From PVC group bacterium (ex Bugula neritina AB1) (lineage in GTDB: Bacteria > GCA-001730085), in the NCBI GenBank assembly GCA_001730085.1, contig MDLB01000104.1:1-64000 (forward strand): a stretch of 64,000 bases of DNA. The letters are read 5' to 3'. Under the pieces are notes generated by a model. The model saw nothing but the letters and a program-made list of their open reading frames with translations. It did no database searches and was not told the origin of the DNA. Made by a program: the position numbers and the translations under genes. This document shows, one piece after another, positions 33,701 through 35,893 of the stretch (within the stretch, counting starts at the first letter, position 1; every line of letters starts with the position of its first letter).

Positions 33701-35712
33701 GAAGGAATATCATAAGACCTCGCCTTAAGAAAAGTCTCCTTTTGAGAAACTGTCAATTCTTTCCAAAAATCAAAAGAAATAACAGAGTCAGCCCTAGACA
33801 AAAGACGATCTAAGTACTCTTTACGTTTATTTTGAATCATTTCTTTCTTTTTTTCTAAAGAGTAAGCTTCACGCATTTGATCGAGAATATTCGCACGTGT
33901 TTCAGCAACAAACACTTCTCTTAAATCATCCAAAAGATCGATTTTCTCCTGATTCGTCAAACCCTCCCAAGAATCATCGTCTACAAATTTATTTTTTTGA
34001 ATCAAAAAAAACTTTTTATTTTCAAGAGACCAAGTGTCCCACATTTTTGAAGAAATCTGTTGCTCAAGACGTTTCAAAAAGTCAGGAAATAAAGCTTGTT
34101 GTTCTTCTAAACTTTTTTGATTCCAAAATTCTTTATTAAAAAACTTCCAGTCTTCTTCAGGAATAATCAAATTCTGAGAAGCTAAAAACTCTCTTTGAGC
34201 TTCTAGATCAAACTTTTGCATTTTGGCAACAAAAGAATCCCAAGAATAATCCAAAAGATTATCTTCAATAAAATCAACATACTGAGAGACCGTAAAGTCT
34301 TTTGTATACTCTATGAGCTGACCACGACCATCATAGTTAGCCTCATATCTATTCACATTTTCTTCTTCCAAAATATTTCCTTCAAAGTCAACAATCTTTT
34401 TATGACTTGTGTAGGAAGTCACTCTACCTTGCTCATACTCCCCATTATCAAAATCTTCTCTTTCAACACGACCATCTGAGTAAAATATTTCCTTCTTATA
34501 CTGACGCGCATTACCATGTTCATCGTAGTCTTTCTCACCCAACTTCCAATGCACTTCTGTTTTTTCACCTGATGAATTTGTAATAATCTCGGTATACTGG
34601 AGAACCCTATTTTTCTCATCTTTATTGTGCTGACTTTTATAAGTAGCATCATATACAACTGTTTCTTTCTCCATCGTAGATAAGTCCGTCACAACTTCCT
34701 TATAATGTGTAACATCTTCAGAACCAGCAACAGAGTAGGTCATATCTGACATCTGAGTCTGAGTCTTGTGACCATTCTCATCTTCAAAAATATCTAAAAA
34801 AGAAGTAACCCTCTTTTCAGAGTCATATTTAGTATAAAAAGGACTACGTACTGTTTTCGTCACATTTCCATATAAATCTGTAACTGTTTCGGTATAACCT
34901 AAAACATTATCATTATCATCAAAATAAGAAACATCCTCACCATCTTCATTTTTTGTAACAGGCTCCCCTTTTGAGTCATATATCATGGCTTCCCAGTTTG
35001 TTTCAACAGTATTAGCATGTTCATCTTCGTCAAAACGAGTAAAAGATATGAGGCGATCCTTTGAGTCATACTCTCCTGACCAACTCGTATTAGAATAGAT
35101 ACCACTCAAGTACTCTTCACCTGAAGAATCCTTATAAACATCTTGACGCATCTCTGTATAAGAGCTTATCTCTGATTCAGGGTCATGTTGATCAACATAT
35201 TGAAAGCTAACAGTTCTACGATAAACCTTTCCCGACTCATCTTTCTCTTCAACATTCTCCATTCTTTCCAAGCGACCCAAGCGATAATACCGCACACCTA
35301 TACCATCCGCATCAGGAACTTTGGCTAAAGTAAGGTCTCTCAAAGCATCATCAAGAGCTCGCGAATTTTGCTGTGCAACCATTTTCATATTTTCAAACTG
35401 TCTAAAAGAATCATTTTGAAAAACTTCCATGCGAGAGTTAAGAGATCTCGAGGACAAAGCACCAGCTACTTCTTGATTCTTACGATTATTAAATTTTTGA
35501 CGTTTTTTAAATTTATTCCTTTTGTTTCGCTGCTGATGCAAACTTATCCCTTTAAGATAGTTCGATCCATATGATGCTTGCCGCAAGGCACTCGGCGTAT
35601 AAGATTGAGCGAAAGAAAGATCTACAGAAGTGAAAAGAAAAATCTGTAAAGTAAAAAAACAGATAAGTTTATATAAGAAAAAGCCTTTTTTATCTTGAGA
35701 ACATTGCTGCAT
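6712..35712 (-). CDS. Giant exported protein: RHS/YD-like repeats, membrane block, SecA-like ATPase
   Basis: A single uninterrupted frame of 9,666 codons. Residues 1-35 form a signal peptide ending 'SFA|QS'. Roughly 150-5,930 are divergent repeats of the form Y(D/N)xxG(R/Q)(V/L)xSYxE spaced about 40 residues apart; I count at least 60, resembling RHS/YD repeats. Several EF-hand/dockerin-like loops lie at about 1,290-1,430, 1,670 and 2,405. Residues about 5,950-6,210 contain several hydrophobic helices. Around 7,320-8,240 lies a SecA-like motor. The rest is helical, with no domain I recognise. I see neither the usual RHS-core closing motif nor a toxin tip. ATG 35712 has AGGAA 8 nt upstream and a good promoter. 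It lies just ahead of cvpA-dnaG-rpoD. The function is unknown; an exported adhesin or secretion machine coupled to ATP hydrolysis is my inference. Codon and base composition look like those of its neighbours. Confidence 0.9.
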   Translation of the reverse strand: MQQCSQDKKGFFLYKLICFFTLQIFLFTSVDLSFAQSYTPSALRQASYGSNYLKGISLHQQRNKRNKFKKRQKFNNRKNQEVAGALSSRSLNSRMEVFQNDSFRQFENMKMVAQQNSRALDDALRDLTLAKVPDADGIGVRYYRLGRLERMENVEEKDESGKVYRRTVSFQYVDQHDPESEISSYTEMRQDVYKDSSGEEYLSGIYSNTSWSGEYDSKDRLISFTRFDEDEHANTVETNWEAMIYDSKGEPVTKNEDGEDVSYFDDNDNVLGYTETVTDLYGNVTKTVRSPFYTKYDSEKRVTSFLDIFEDENGHKTQTQMSDMTYSVAGSEDVTHYKEVVTDLSTMEKETVVYDATYKSQHNKDEKNRVLQYTEIITNSSGEKTEVHWKLGEKDYDEHGNARQYKKEIFYSDGRVEREDFDNGEYEQGRVTSYTSHKKIVDFEGNILEEENVNRYEANYDGRGQLIEYTKDFTVSQYVDFIEDNLLDYSWDSFVAKMQKFDLEAQREFLASQNLIIPEEDWKFFNKEFWNQKSLEEQQALFPDFLKRLEQQISSKMWDTWSLENKKFFLIQKNKFVDDDSWEGLTNQEKIDLLDDLREVFVAETRANILDQMREAYSLEKKKEMIQNKRKEYLDRLLSRADSVISFDFWKELTVSQKETFLKARSYDIPSDFYQRNPQKQFDLLPQHFKGKSSKNQKSLIVSEMTESWGKAAYDSKGLLLYNEETTTGNVFRKRGNVNEFMHKLNETKIRDARVEGAYDKGRLQKYTDYSYSEYEEMSEAGKVVKSTFSQDDMNILKFNIQGAAISYELDSKFVKNLYANKNELKDEIQNFFSKDLYELSKLVSLLGESEFEAVFGDFEFFQRMNQDYASYSDFLKQVSKDQNILKDLSDEMNSKKIGGKAEYIFSQAMKSIGFASFSDFCQMIFENSQVEETTSLRENVFFDSDQRLLGYEEKGVNEDGEAYSTKMYDTKYDANGSIRSYRTTSFVEGVRTDSHRFNMTYDLQGRSFGYTEETYSQGSFSVTQMNNMKYDFAQRLSAYDRSVLNESGEQVLWESQRNIQYDEQDNILSYDAQKISEGEEILNIHWEAVALDKDGNELDRGPYNEDGFILGFRETGVDSLGYSHSTFSGGYIYAEADKKMDRSVVSYVSRSSKMDMQGNVLDLEKVEWNAKRDSKGRYYTNGQLSSYEEISNSSLYGKKKTDVFNKYDGRGNKVKTNSVVVFYGIDDIQNRVEESSWEGSYEGGLLKRFKNLVSVNGSALDNFSYEGDVLEQFVLGINEGVHSIELKHLLNDINGDQVVDALDFEIFKSRDYQEFLTSVENGDLAVAQLTKAIDLFVSKDSFYRESLLESLSDFNLEQKPFDDVRDSVLKYLVKNSNQDSVIDSEDVAFLRKPLLFQMIQDVVSGSDLAKETLGQNFLKLHLQDRNEDGFIDLSDLASGDNIFITVNNSIKDRWQELVRENMVYKTLNFTRVKDGQVVLDTIKVGQPIAYTELSRNAESPNLWKITETEDSRFDSEMLFGYISYIQNVEMDESRSLLDLKDGSYAEFVEKYKKREGLRTLEMVQYKALERDDNGFVTRYEKKSTLPQTDFSKARSFEDASLVTTVDWRGVYRDGRLFSYDEKTHREGKSIQVYKYTKENLLLKIQSLMRDGFYDSHFDLVDSQGKQGADGKVDELDLLYFRQILTNDPSFVLSWTEEDFLDIVTFRERVYTLYDDVGQISALQSVERSSSSPQKETITTKSHILTNSLGFEISFNEKTQENGYSEEILVDESYDSKEPSWSSLGFSDRQKLLKGQKVFLDGKLVFLPLSFQKIFQKDIYSVQGNMSYDQIGRSSSYTRRDQEISRDRLGMKTLDVFNVTNRSGVTYDDAGRLFSFIETSRSSDSPNVIDTTERVLTDYDDAGYVRKIDQIEVRNGFESSMRTFLEGELKELEIAKLLTDEELGKLYAGENVNVTNRIDSPEEYDLFEENAQYYLTLDRLKVESRLDSYTRKVKDNINYNTLGHEISFEELIVDSEGVHDLTLQSGIRKNALGQIIGYERATRRYIPEDTPMEKIVDEYFVLSDDMSQSDFDSLSERHKKALLRGESLFKIIDASKTFYLDEQEFNASLEQQAGVFDNASVVEIESEIIVEQDLSSDALEYFSTSKSQDFSSFAQGNENVIVRHQEKKEVTLDQVTFLSRDQATYDSFNRLVSYVDESWNESKPDIKEISFRINTEYDSASRERLFKDVRLTYSEKLGKLDDVIFELKDSAGNLSYKTMGDFKSRASFTVDKQVALLKGESLLFEGDTLRLSENVYPELFQSSSSLTRSSISYNLLGQMEKYTDISTSSDTPDITVTTDNFDIFYNNLGQIVSSRELSRKKGLTRRQEIKYQKDLLLQKMHALMNLSDQGLLKDTDEDWKAFDLFNDGVINEKDLEMINANTLVARVYDFSFEEVVSQHKDEMTYTQLGQLDSYRQTTFNNVDPNMKETVFRKSTEYNSVGLVESYDETKILRGKSLDRTEVTFVVPDAWTEEMWSDFWKAGGTFDEMSPEQQRFLFAGDEVFFRGETYQFELYLADESRSMGADESEELLRSSHTSNYALLRDIVSKYATQKQWSSEIEGYVSLLLERILQEKQESEQPWSFDFKGKFVTDFIDELRTDISIEKNMADQRKLANNASDEALALQNSIFHELERIFLTEPFIVNSFANTLINEAFESLSLEKIRFLRKVEKNILFEKNEIENTSREAISYNKKGQLITFIDYKYEPLLKKRSKTTRLSTVYDAKGFVESYSEEIRREGSFIEKNQVDYSKLGRMGTGVTKWEDLTVTQIQKIYEGGSLSLNGLDISLEDLKGDLLISFVDLKKVDRKNMLYNGDGQLQSFVEKTLDLNTGLTTEQTRSDIRYNTVGQVVEYFDVFEKKETPLKNEDLKDEPLLKETSSVRRMDITYDKNRVFSYVEVSKTDDSEETKTDVRHATFYNSLGQEKTYKGEGRRFLLKDGRILLDIRTRTQRLGITYNAIGQVVGYRDHEWNSSDPSNSKWTVRLGAKYDKLGRIVGYTDASRSLKSLDLLEKVILENIKYDILGRREAYTETIVESSLASTKDSNIFSRSRRSSYQNVLYDALGRRKSYENISTSSDAKDMVLHTSWEALSYDKNIGKVSSYRELLTRFGIDSESVQIETIRDNVIFDNLGRSISYTDTIRDFSTPEITQETSRINTDYDQLGRVTSYKDVEYKYAGGNVVSNFITERTNTYNTHGQVDSFFEKRIVNGVTSFLERRNIHYNKLGQVSSYKEINKTFDNIEKKTVWGMTYDGMGRLLSQNTRTEDRDANVNISYTWDMKYDIAGRMISKNEDRIDNGVYSLDSKWEAGLSSDMIEKILSYGFYTEEDLSSPIFDERGNLLVSTEFSYDSQGRLQLTLSRYTYNDKNNRESVETDVFVYDSDGETVSELKKIQWNASEGYLETNIDILDHLGNIVENRKVETNYILGSTEIKYRYIRAKDGLWTLRKVSHEGTDPDSSGNQYYDIELSTQSFSYNKNFQRVFVQKDLFKYSSSENVSKNDPSDFVYKDSQYSQTFYTEDGDKQKEVIFRNEKAVYGLDSLRQQIGLINDAWQEIGLEISNFKEYLLDLKTETDELSSFFSEEFKNKSNAFRSKFVSLVVQAGALEQTAQNVVDQLLGKTGNLFSIEKILKSFLTIDIFNISTISTVEIEGYDHSSNRPKKETFKGYSLNGQGDLFDGKNPLWDLNEVRSKNLDISKDIAKNNFFNVTRDEVKIYGYDQNGVRRTVDSLNRLNNLREQTLDITYRKDGLVKNRIFFKTPLKKDGSDMNQSLYNSISYTYHSNGKIAQTRIRMYEKYERFSVQKLQGLLKEEVLEDFYDFDKGLISKKVSIKKAFSEDARSSLLISRDEEDIAYNLFDNVRSSSKKHYAYVEGKSKAGIGSLDLLKEGETRLFLKSEERYDDYQYGHRGQILSQKIEKYEYNVADTGQIEIANKLNDADFESKSDDLENVKTSIIDTYVSWWQERYALNDSNPTLIESIRNIFINLFLNPSDVFQTVRDLLAFAIHILGEAFRLTKELLKSRSYDVNFKYSSYLEKKETGYRISSYDVTGKVVRSRDFFYDENSDVRRKTDLVYYYEDNMNKSFDTNRVIAQERKDYVWNEEFLRWDFEVGSNVQMKYDAIGRVASRFVTNINKGGEYSRTTRYDFLYDRMDRVVMEKRSFLDPDYYKTIEDKIISGEFSSLLQEGSFLENLNFQNRETRKFTYDARGKQLSVDFRKTSKVPEENVGDLSVNDQSKTVLSKFLSEDKREGSREEFFNEKGDLYKVITHLFTSDIQGNVVLSEKKVAYYDVTGRRTSAQIEKTHNYRFDEEGRVTYSKKTLFDVTGGNFSQMRGERVFRTFTQSGLLEEETITTYGYDQENFEEVPGLTVKVNYEYNLDKQVSKKVSTEYARGSKLTFEDNDKGRVSEEYYQYDKYSRPIKTLRKIFQGGALSEESKTLSVYKKDDANDYRLEYELALSSSPSGEVLSTTFKNGYEYVKDFRYDRKGGGNIRLMENGTVEGLGDLQRRLLEERYQVKSFKYLFEGIKTDKEGFISLPSAEVLKDIAKSDFVVTDNKYFEYDNLDRKTLEESLSYANNKQVRGLMIGRSYSGNTVGDTLAVVENRKSYDSDQNLFRNEIVHNEYDALNRLSKKDQYFLDPKLISYRQQDIFYNKFSPYQVQLHRETSDIVYDRAFDRVLSKNELISTRASSEKNTQDNFLRQVIQSSFSYNEKGRLNGKESLTYRSANVLADVSDIPRSIEREVGHVYNLNGDLISYKVVTENYIADLDVEKGLASVETNCSDFSMLYNSASKLIKKVRKNYDISQVSSFLENLETINSENMSEYGKLLDTEVEKYFYDSRKRLERFEKVSFTPETPDPYRIQKRFLTYEGYRENPTQEIETNWNSSTDRVSLILKDNDFKGGYISNVDIRSTKVDVLNLLDRDNLLNMVVAKDISDLMDKNLSKQKSVMNVKKQIHSWDHQGRGISYTSFQHDESKPQRVLETKRLATSFSENKGFEEFYSEVLYETINGQTVSVRETEKHVYSTDFRGRSKGYILTETLKDSKGEDYLKRMVNRLNASFDVYDNEVTFEEEEREYVNIRNGIEGLEDSSFWVLRNYLSREVRRDHFKTGNNKGLLKNEEVSIKNYDVGSFESLGNKSLLSREEVKREVLAYDRDLVTKEKMDRAKYGIGNTKEDEYLVIQESITNDRSYDEKGRIVFNKTAKKDDLRQRNTLEIMKDVLFDGLDNVLTFSQSKKVTSTVEPAIILEDTLTKRVASEFYTDKLINSYEVILDHLNDTERHVIKKDRTYRLGQEASSRTYDLTVDILDENWKNLEEKMTKEEDPFDFTSFGKEVNKSRSEVEQAELYFFDEDYLQNLFGLTKEEDLLGSTYIDSRVIFSDRGENYGYINNTWKKSGSFYLDKAEDGIYDYVFNKAVNKYSYDLSFAGQISSGLEDHFNLSDNKAKRILNIGEVERHLDNPHLKNTQSHNDNIYVLYNGRDKVKNEDLQFTRISLSQVDSWEGIQTSNLFGDLSAGIDNFDVEPFSPSLDEGLPSYVKGFSLHFFRDPEIDDGIETGLRSLEGEEREVRLNHWSFTGDMQDKFDFSLVRRVDSDFYTETSEDATYGQAKGYTEYAISASGAETKTVRDNISYYVPKKFDPETDVAELYEDMYKEYVESVTHQIGLEKAYDEKTYNRSDNFEAENLRSRGILGKIHSYAQSERSRKHWIDDGDSKEGRIQYWSEDGEEVVFIKDFIINFDGGSFRYQLEEKDISVRLQRKKGQVKSFREETSGPEDPGSEFSSGNHLYDSQGQAIYSERAVLKKRGREQKGKKDENGQKTTLVYDFEQNFNTYNAYGYMLATYTYYSFDFAKVTLFYEMGENVTDIVSLNHGEKRFIANIDQQNEQVYLQAYDSLGRNDVDFSKGVEAFAISFYILIEETGTNVVGTAIGALSNLFTGKKEMTSNSASDQIEDNSDRAELLRNALDEDIQSISIGWQDKFKTVGLQLAMSFLHLLGGIFFAVMALTLGGAVLPLLLSVLAVGMLYSATRIIIHSISANFLADTQEEKDRQRSLASKYSAFFITVIFVEFPSFFFGLLGLAATALRSMYDMWESLKGFSLIYVGFMEGLLGLPEGWIYDTFVDTISDWTEGAKGGAIAVFLGMLVISFLMLLIGGVVGTMFALPLVFASVDASFIYTDDQKQNVRVKRELNKSNLFTEKYHQVARVVGGIFGLLFMRTFRQAKQGLKKKFEYADKHLKSLQRQKKTLKEIKKVKVLDRAQVRQVNMLAKALEKHMHKELAELGFTTVTLHLYKALFFISKIFLGTVYSLASMPMKIYGFVNRTILQGIGGLRMRLTGYLRGKMVDRSNSFEKKFDSGSKQTLKSDAKSSSSPQRPRLSFVQFLITMFNQWDRLMDVFGDLLYRSSYERKHNGLDINSGIVRFSSGKGIATYQKVYKGSFGQKLAKGQFSGVKMDENGKLKVRTPSELIKFLRENAADHKLISRIDDVQQIFIKAQSRSSNFDNSKMYLLEPGNTNKVTDFFWNNLRPSKEQIQLNLNAMPFRRRIITLRYWKNKYRSWIWEESDSNQFQGKKKGRMQHLLGSLMEKMTQPLKKLFGKGKDESFSLSMMLKRWHYESFLKSQLGTKVAESFRSRLEEKPSQYLTTLAEFMFKDKVFEGKAVNQQEMLIKVFKDIVLLREQGFDAFKTSIKDFDSKPGAKDSSTKASTLDVEIKRVYNRLQKLHQAKQTEDWEHGQAKLILENLVQNTVGLAVMLRYYDIAKAQNVSDPSFVAESFVGKGYFLFAESFIPKLRVYKTLYGGYSSDGELSETLDQLNGDTLANLKRISEVLSGDQTARADFLERVKASFRPIPKRSFFARKVALDESALNSMAKKLGYSDFQSLKIEQQVAVFMAIFRNVKVLKDLSTFFGEGELEVVLLKHVTGTESFKDSLGKAIDSYKGKQKEGQESLPPEILSLHSNLNLTDTSRGDGSSKSSQMSKLLLNEKFLHHEKWSEFQKNAEFNKARDAAMDIFAGQQAHHLAQLPDSFDITSGTFTYDLLKKNITSILEKESLRGGFLATLSKDNLKGLAELIIDRLVHHNFGFSKSSNQGITHLRINIEGLSLFETKLKEVFSELKINILRVSEVYNAFRFDSFQLGQAGDPLFQILAKTASGHSAMFLNYGELISKIAKEQGLSNLSLQQQSDIVRQMENIMTEKVGYSRQKTCFDKTYDYDSKWQKFNETFLIQGEKGMIDMPKLIDVLLKSYTQSPSFKSASFNKESLAKIAHSTAIFLMFTRQLETFAKHMKLFNNREFNFLPIQLEGIIALLMKDFLAAQIPTGGGKTTAVNPAVVMFLLGSNGYWRNSHKVVIEVPEEGKISEMDNVQFRYILNSEFGSNTSKDWTAQLRNANLGGPAEVEKLMKARVVFTATDAMNFLKLNADNPHKPESRDSIKVLNELLSGTRVVDEVHKYLNPKSFVTGTDGQEVSIGKTNAALAYYVTQELYKLIESEMKVQGMADAKIFDGKKLTQKVEKFLLKEGEELGTGALRFKRSDIGQGGDVTFSAELKCKLLKRLTNDKYWGVSLGLKDYALSKKASEVLKTYGEKSNDGQVKYSEAELFNRMKSIYDEGKKDPYSPPQFVFRFLDRFAQALGGLTSNKELQNRFGQNQAYFLEVDSKGFITRDTSGVMKIVPMTGGEKQPDQRFTESEHVLSLALVTLSSTIPKGGYRDPKEYAKIIINDASQIKLQPESYSTSIPQQLLAIKEAGGSFMGFSGSLTQVSVALLRQFGVSTWETSQPDILIDGNVFAKYTEAPLTRLHSSEMKVFNEKTSVKEAFIQGVENKNKVSHAYKETIENALREMLKMDKSIQMTAKKVEYIISMKENIVQFFLSGGKNIQKFLDTNCAQNSELKAFTKLFIEKALSHRDTRGLENIELVKSYIYPEIEKLENLLTVIKREASYIKSKSLSSAEKLDLASRVVQLRLEGGEIAAKVLLDVLGKDYSLVGERGKENYIQIDQALEAALNTKIKAVVEKMTIDKNGPNGHLLVVDYTISTDMSNLITLLNVMGEKGQDVIVKDLVGDWRLFLKEDYHSWVDNATKQVNFSVSRLIDQDMAKSLLDSGKSKVPDGLLLNKGNLLKDKDGCIFNMRDTTGFTENARGLNIGAVYLFPAGATGTNLEMSGLGKFRQKVLFLCDNKARKSEVQQGLGRDRGLRVTLEEQGQRITVKFHSDRELWFFKKDAWDGKFYYEKDGKVKSSELFEGDQNALRINISKFFHMINQNDITAERAQNFHVATEAFYAPHRQLIQSLIKLLKPYRNLTEELASAFKNCKQNLINVQNEKAKAVQNVTLNTKSTQKVLEEMFADAKKSFIKLLDALQGETVKSKLASTLSTENQHPWGAVNALPSNTNYNRLKAEMAEIFRLHREGLDGDLKLSRSVSEAKASSAGSLLEAFTIKDVVKVIEGLGVNDLLIKTNQKTYSGEITRSILTEKAMSKTLQENLGTVDKSLDATLVKEAKDSARDVIMKSSYYKKALDKAKNAQAKRVEGLKKGFFKKAYYYWANRRLKEPVFDEWSSLTSEQEFERVLKANKKTCAWYLMYTADFLGEKLSLEDKKKEALKRVIKEFGISKRPGARGPKTLNGANLFKWYQSTGSHWYEKKDSWMTVDQYDWLRSLLFLSLESLEYSEDKVVKGNDVATYQFNDDLENFNKYVRESTVQVDMPFNRALREINADGVDQVYFIYGVEINKVEVASYEGKEVTQLTLKVDYLASKGTPKTTEIVLVKNSPLFNNNALAYLTLSEYFSGKDDFLRVGGYNHSLNENADFQGKLYNLSEDRVKQIASLNAQEVGQTLEDFSPRESRFLKLFKKESSIRRDYKQRRQLKLMTLFREQCFSSYKKALTLAKEAGLKDEDLNTFLKKYDEEFFLTIRSGFQDASRVCDEHGINSFNDFLILEAASKTLKGIDFLKNEPLLKKYFFQKLQKTNGSLDDKSLKDLLKKLIENKSYKDPADLTDKENEFNQLFDKILQETLLEHPEMVQKGHSLFEDTLKKPKFFRRVFNFVTGRRLYKLKSFLNKHFIEKLGEKRASEKKYEWSKTLFSEFYRSSGLTSFKSLGKDPQINPKFEDNPDFRINPMSFFVGQSWLKVRERFSEGKSGLPDMGKMGGMAELQKLFEQYQGAGKEDDNSVRILLDTKELSTVIANRPFGVDNPFIPLKTDLSTELRKALSDSREEGKSLEQHEKWDQRYIEIRTYKDWRTILLALGDKIKKSTSEGEDAFSITLFKLLSEIYAKERPEVLKRRQSALLYRDQAQTLVQSLDEYRQLIGKVETPDIPAGEKDSLIEDIKKNYASMKTLFTSLFASDLNMTKIFEEMEYVEGEGSELRNANQLRLKNVIEKKIEDFEKLLDEKEEKILELDNCLKGDEVRFEGYHLKELLNVLELDIFTHCFDKDFVEESSGGTSAPGQVESATLFNRFKGKHKDYVLQSPYTELEKTENIDEYFKYTQLSIENETQAGYVFATQFLKFAQKAISEGVDIKSESFFQKLLEKVTTIYNANTSLFDQFYMNKIDLAYLGYFSLFSTEDFFENMTDWESFKDASLVLYYKHLVQLHQNYKQEYPLKRDTSIDVTETTPSVSQILIFTERIVRIKHDRMGEYKDIYSRAA
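11000..13760 (-). other. SecA-like motor ATPase domain of the giant protein
   Basis: The order of motifs follows SecA: 'PIQLEGIIALL...AAQIPTGGGKTTA' (Walker A near residue 7,350) and 'VVDEVHKYL' (Walker B near 7,474, SecA has DEVD). Then come 'GFSGSLTQVS' (near 7,778, SecA has MTGTA), 'GATGTNLEMSG' (near 8,178) and 'QQGLGRDRG' (near 8,213, with the arginine-finger pattern). SecA normally drives proteins through SecYEG. Here the motor is fused to an exported protein. Catalytic residues look intact; substrate and partner are unknown. Confidence 0.7.
17090..17690 (-). other. Membrane-helix block of the giant protein
   Basis: Residues about 6,010-6,210 hold several strongly hydrophobic segments, among them 'LLGGIFFAVMALTLGGAVL', 'LLLSVLAVGMLYSATRIII', 'FFITVIFVEFPSFFFGLLG' and 'VFLGMLVISFLMLLIGGVVG'. 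A further moderately hydrophobic stretch lies near residue 6,330. The exact number of spans, and hence the side on which the C terminus ends, cannot be fixed by eye. Confidence 0.7.
17920..35265 (-). other. YD/RHS-like repeat region of the giant protein
   Basis: Examples spread over the region include YDSKDRLISF, YDLQGRSFGY, YNTVGQVVEY, YDKLGRIVGY, YDQLGRVTSY, YNKLGQVSSY and YDAIGRVASR. Units are best conserved between about residues 1,700 and 3,350 and become looser afterwards. The repeats are diverged at protein level and I see no long identical DNA repeats. YD repeats are known to build large beta shells in RHS and TcC proteins. Confidence 0.75.
35608..35712 (-). other. Signal peptide of the giant protein
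   Basis: The first 35 residues have a basic n-region (KKGFFLYK), a hydrophobic core 'LICFFTLQIFLFTSV' and a likely signal peptidase I site after 'SFA'. There is no lipobox cysteine at the cleavage point. The mature N terminus is followed by a strongly basic stretch (KRNKFKKRQKF). Confidence 0.8.
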
Positions 35713-35778
35713 ACGTAAACATTCCTGTTGTATTTATGGTCAAAAAATGGACTAATTTGTGAGACACCTACACGTATC

Positions 35779-35808
35779 ATTATATTATATAAGACAAAAT
35801 TTAGTCAA
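35779..35808 (-). promoter_or_regulatory. Sigma-70-type promoter of the giant gene
   Basis: On the minus strand TTGACT (35803-35808) and a perfect TATAAT (35779-35784) are 18 bp apart. Transcription would begin near 35772, giving a leader of about 60 nt. The region upstream is extremely A/T-rich and may act like an UP element. Confidence 0.65.
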
Positions 35809-35855
35809 GTAATAATTTTAAAGCAAAATTAATAAGCATTTAAAAGTAAAAAATT

Positions 35856-35885
35856 AATATTAAAATAAATAATATTAAAATAAAT
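35856..35885. repeat. Two tandem 15-bp copies of AATATTAAAATAAAT
   Basis: Two perfect adjacent copies lie about 50 bp upstream of the -35 element of the giant-gene promoter and just past the trkH stop. They could be an A/T-rich regulatory element or simply slippage in AT-rich DNA. Confidence 0.5.
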
Positions 35886-35893
35886 ACAATAAA

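Noticed and set aside
6712-35712. The giant frame might be an assembly chimera or several genes fused by error
   Set aside because: The frame is open throughout, the repeat style and base composition change gradually, it has one promoter, one ribosome site and one signal peptide, and no internal stops. Only long reads can settle it fully.
6712-35712. Classic RHS or TcC toxin with a variable C-terminal tip
   Set aside because: I see no RHS-core closing motif (DPxGx) and no toxin domain after the repeats; a membrane block and a SecA-like ATPase follow instead.
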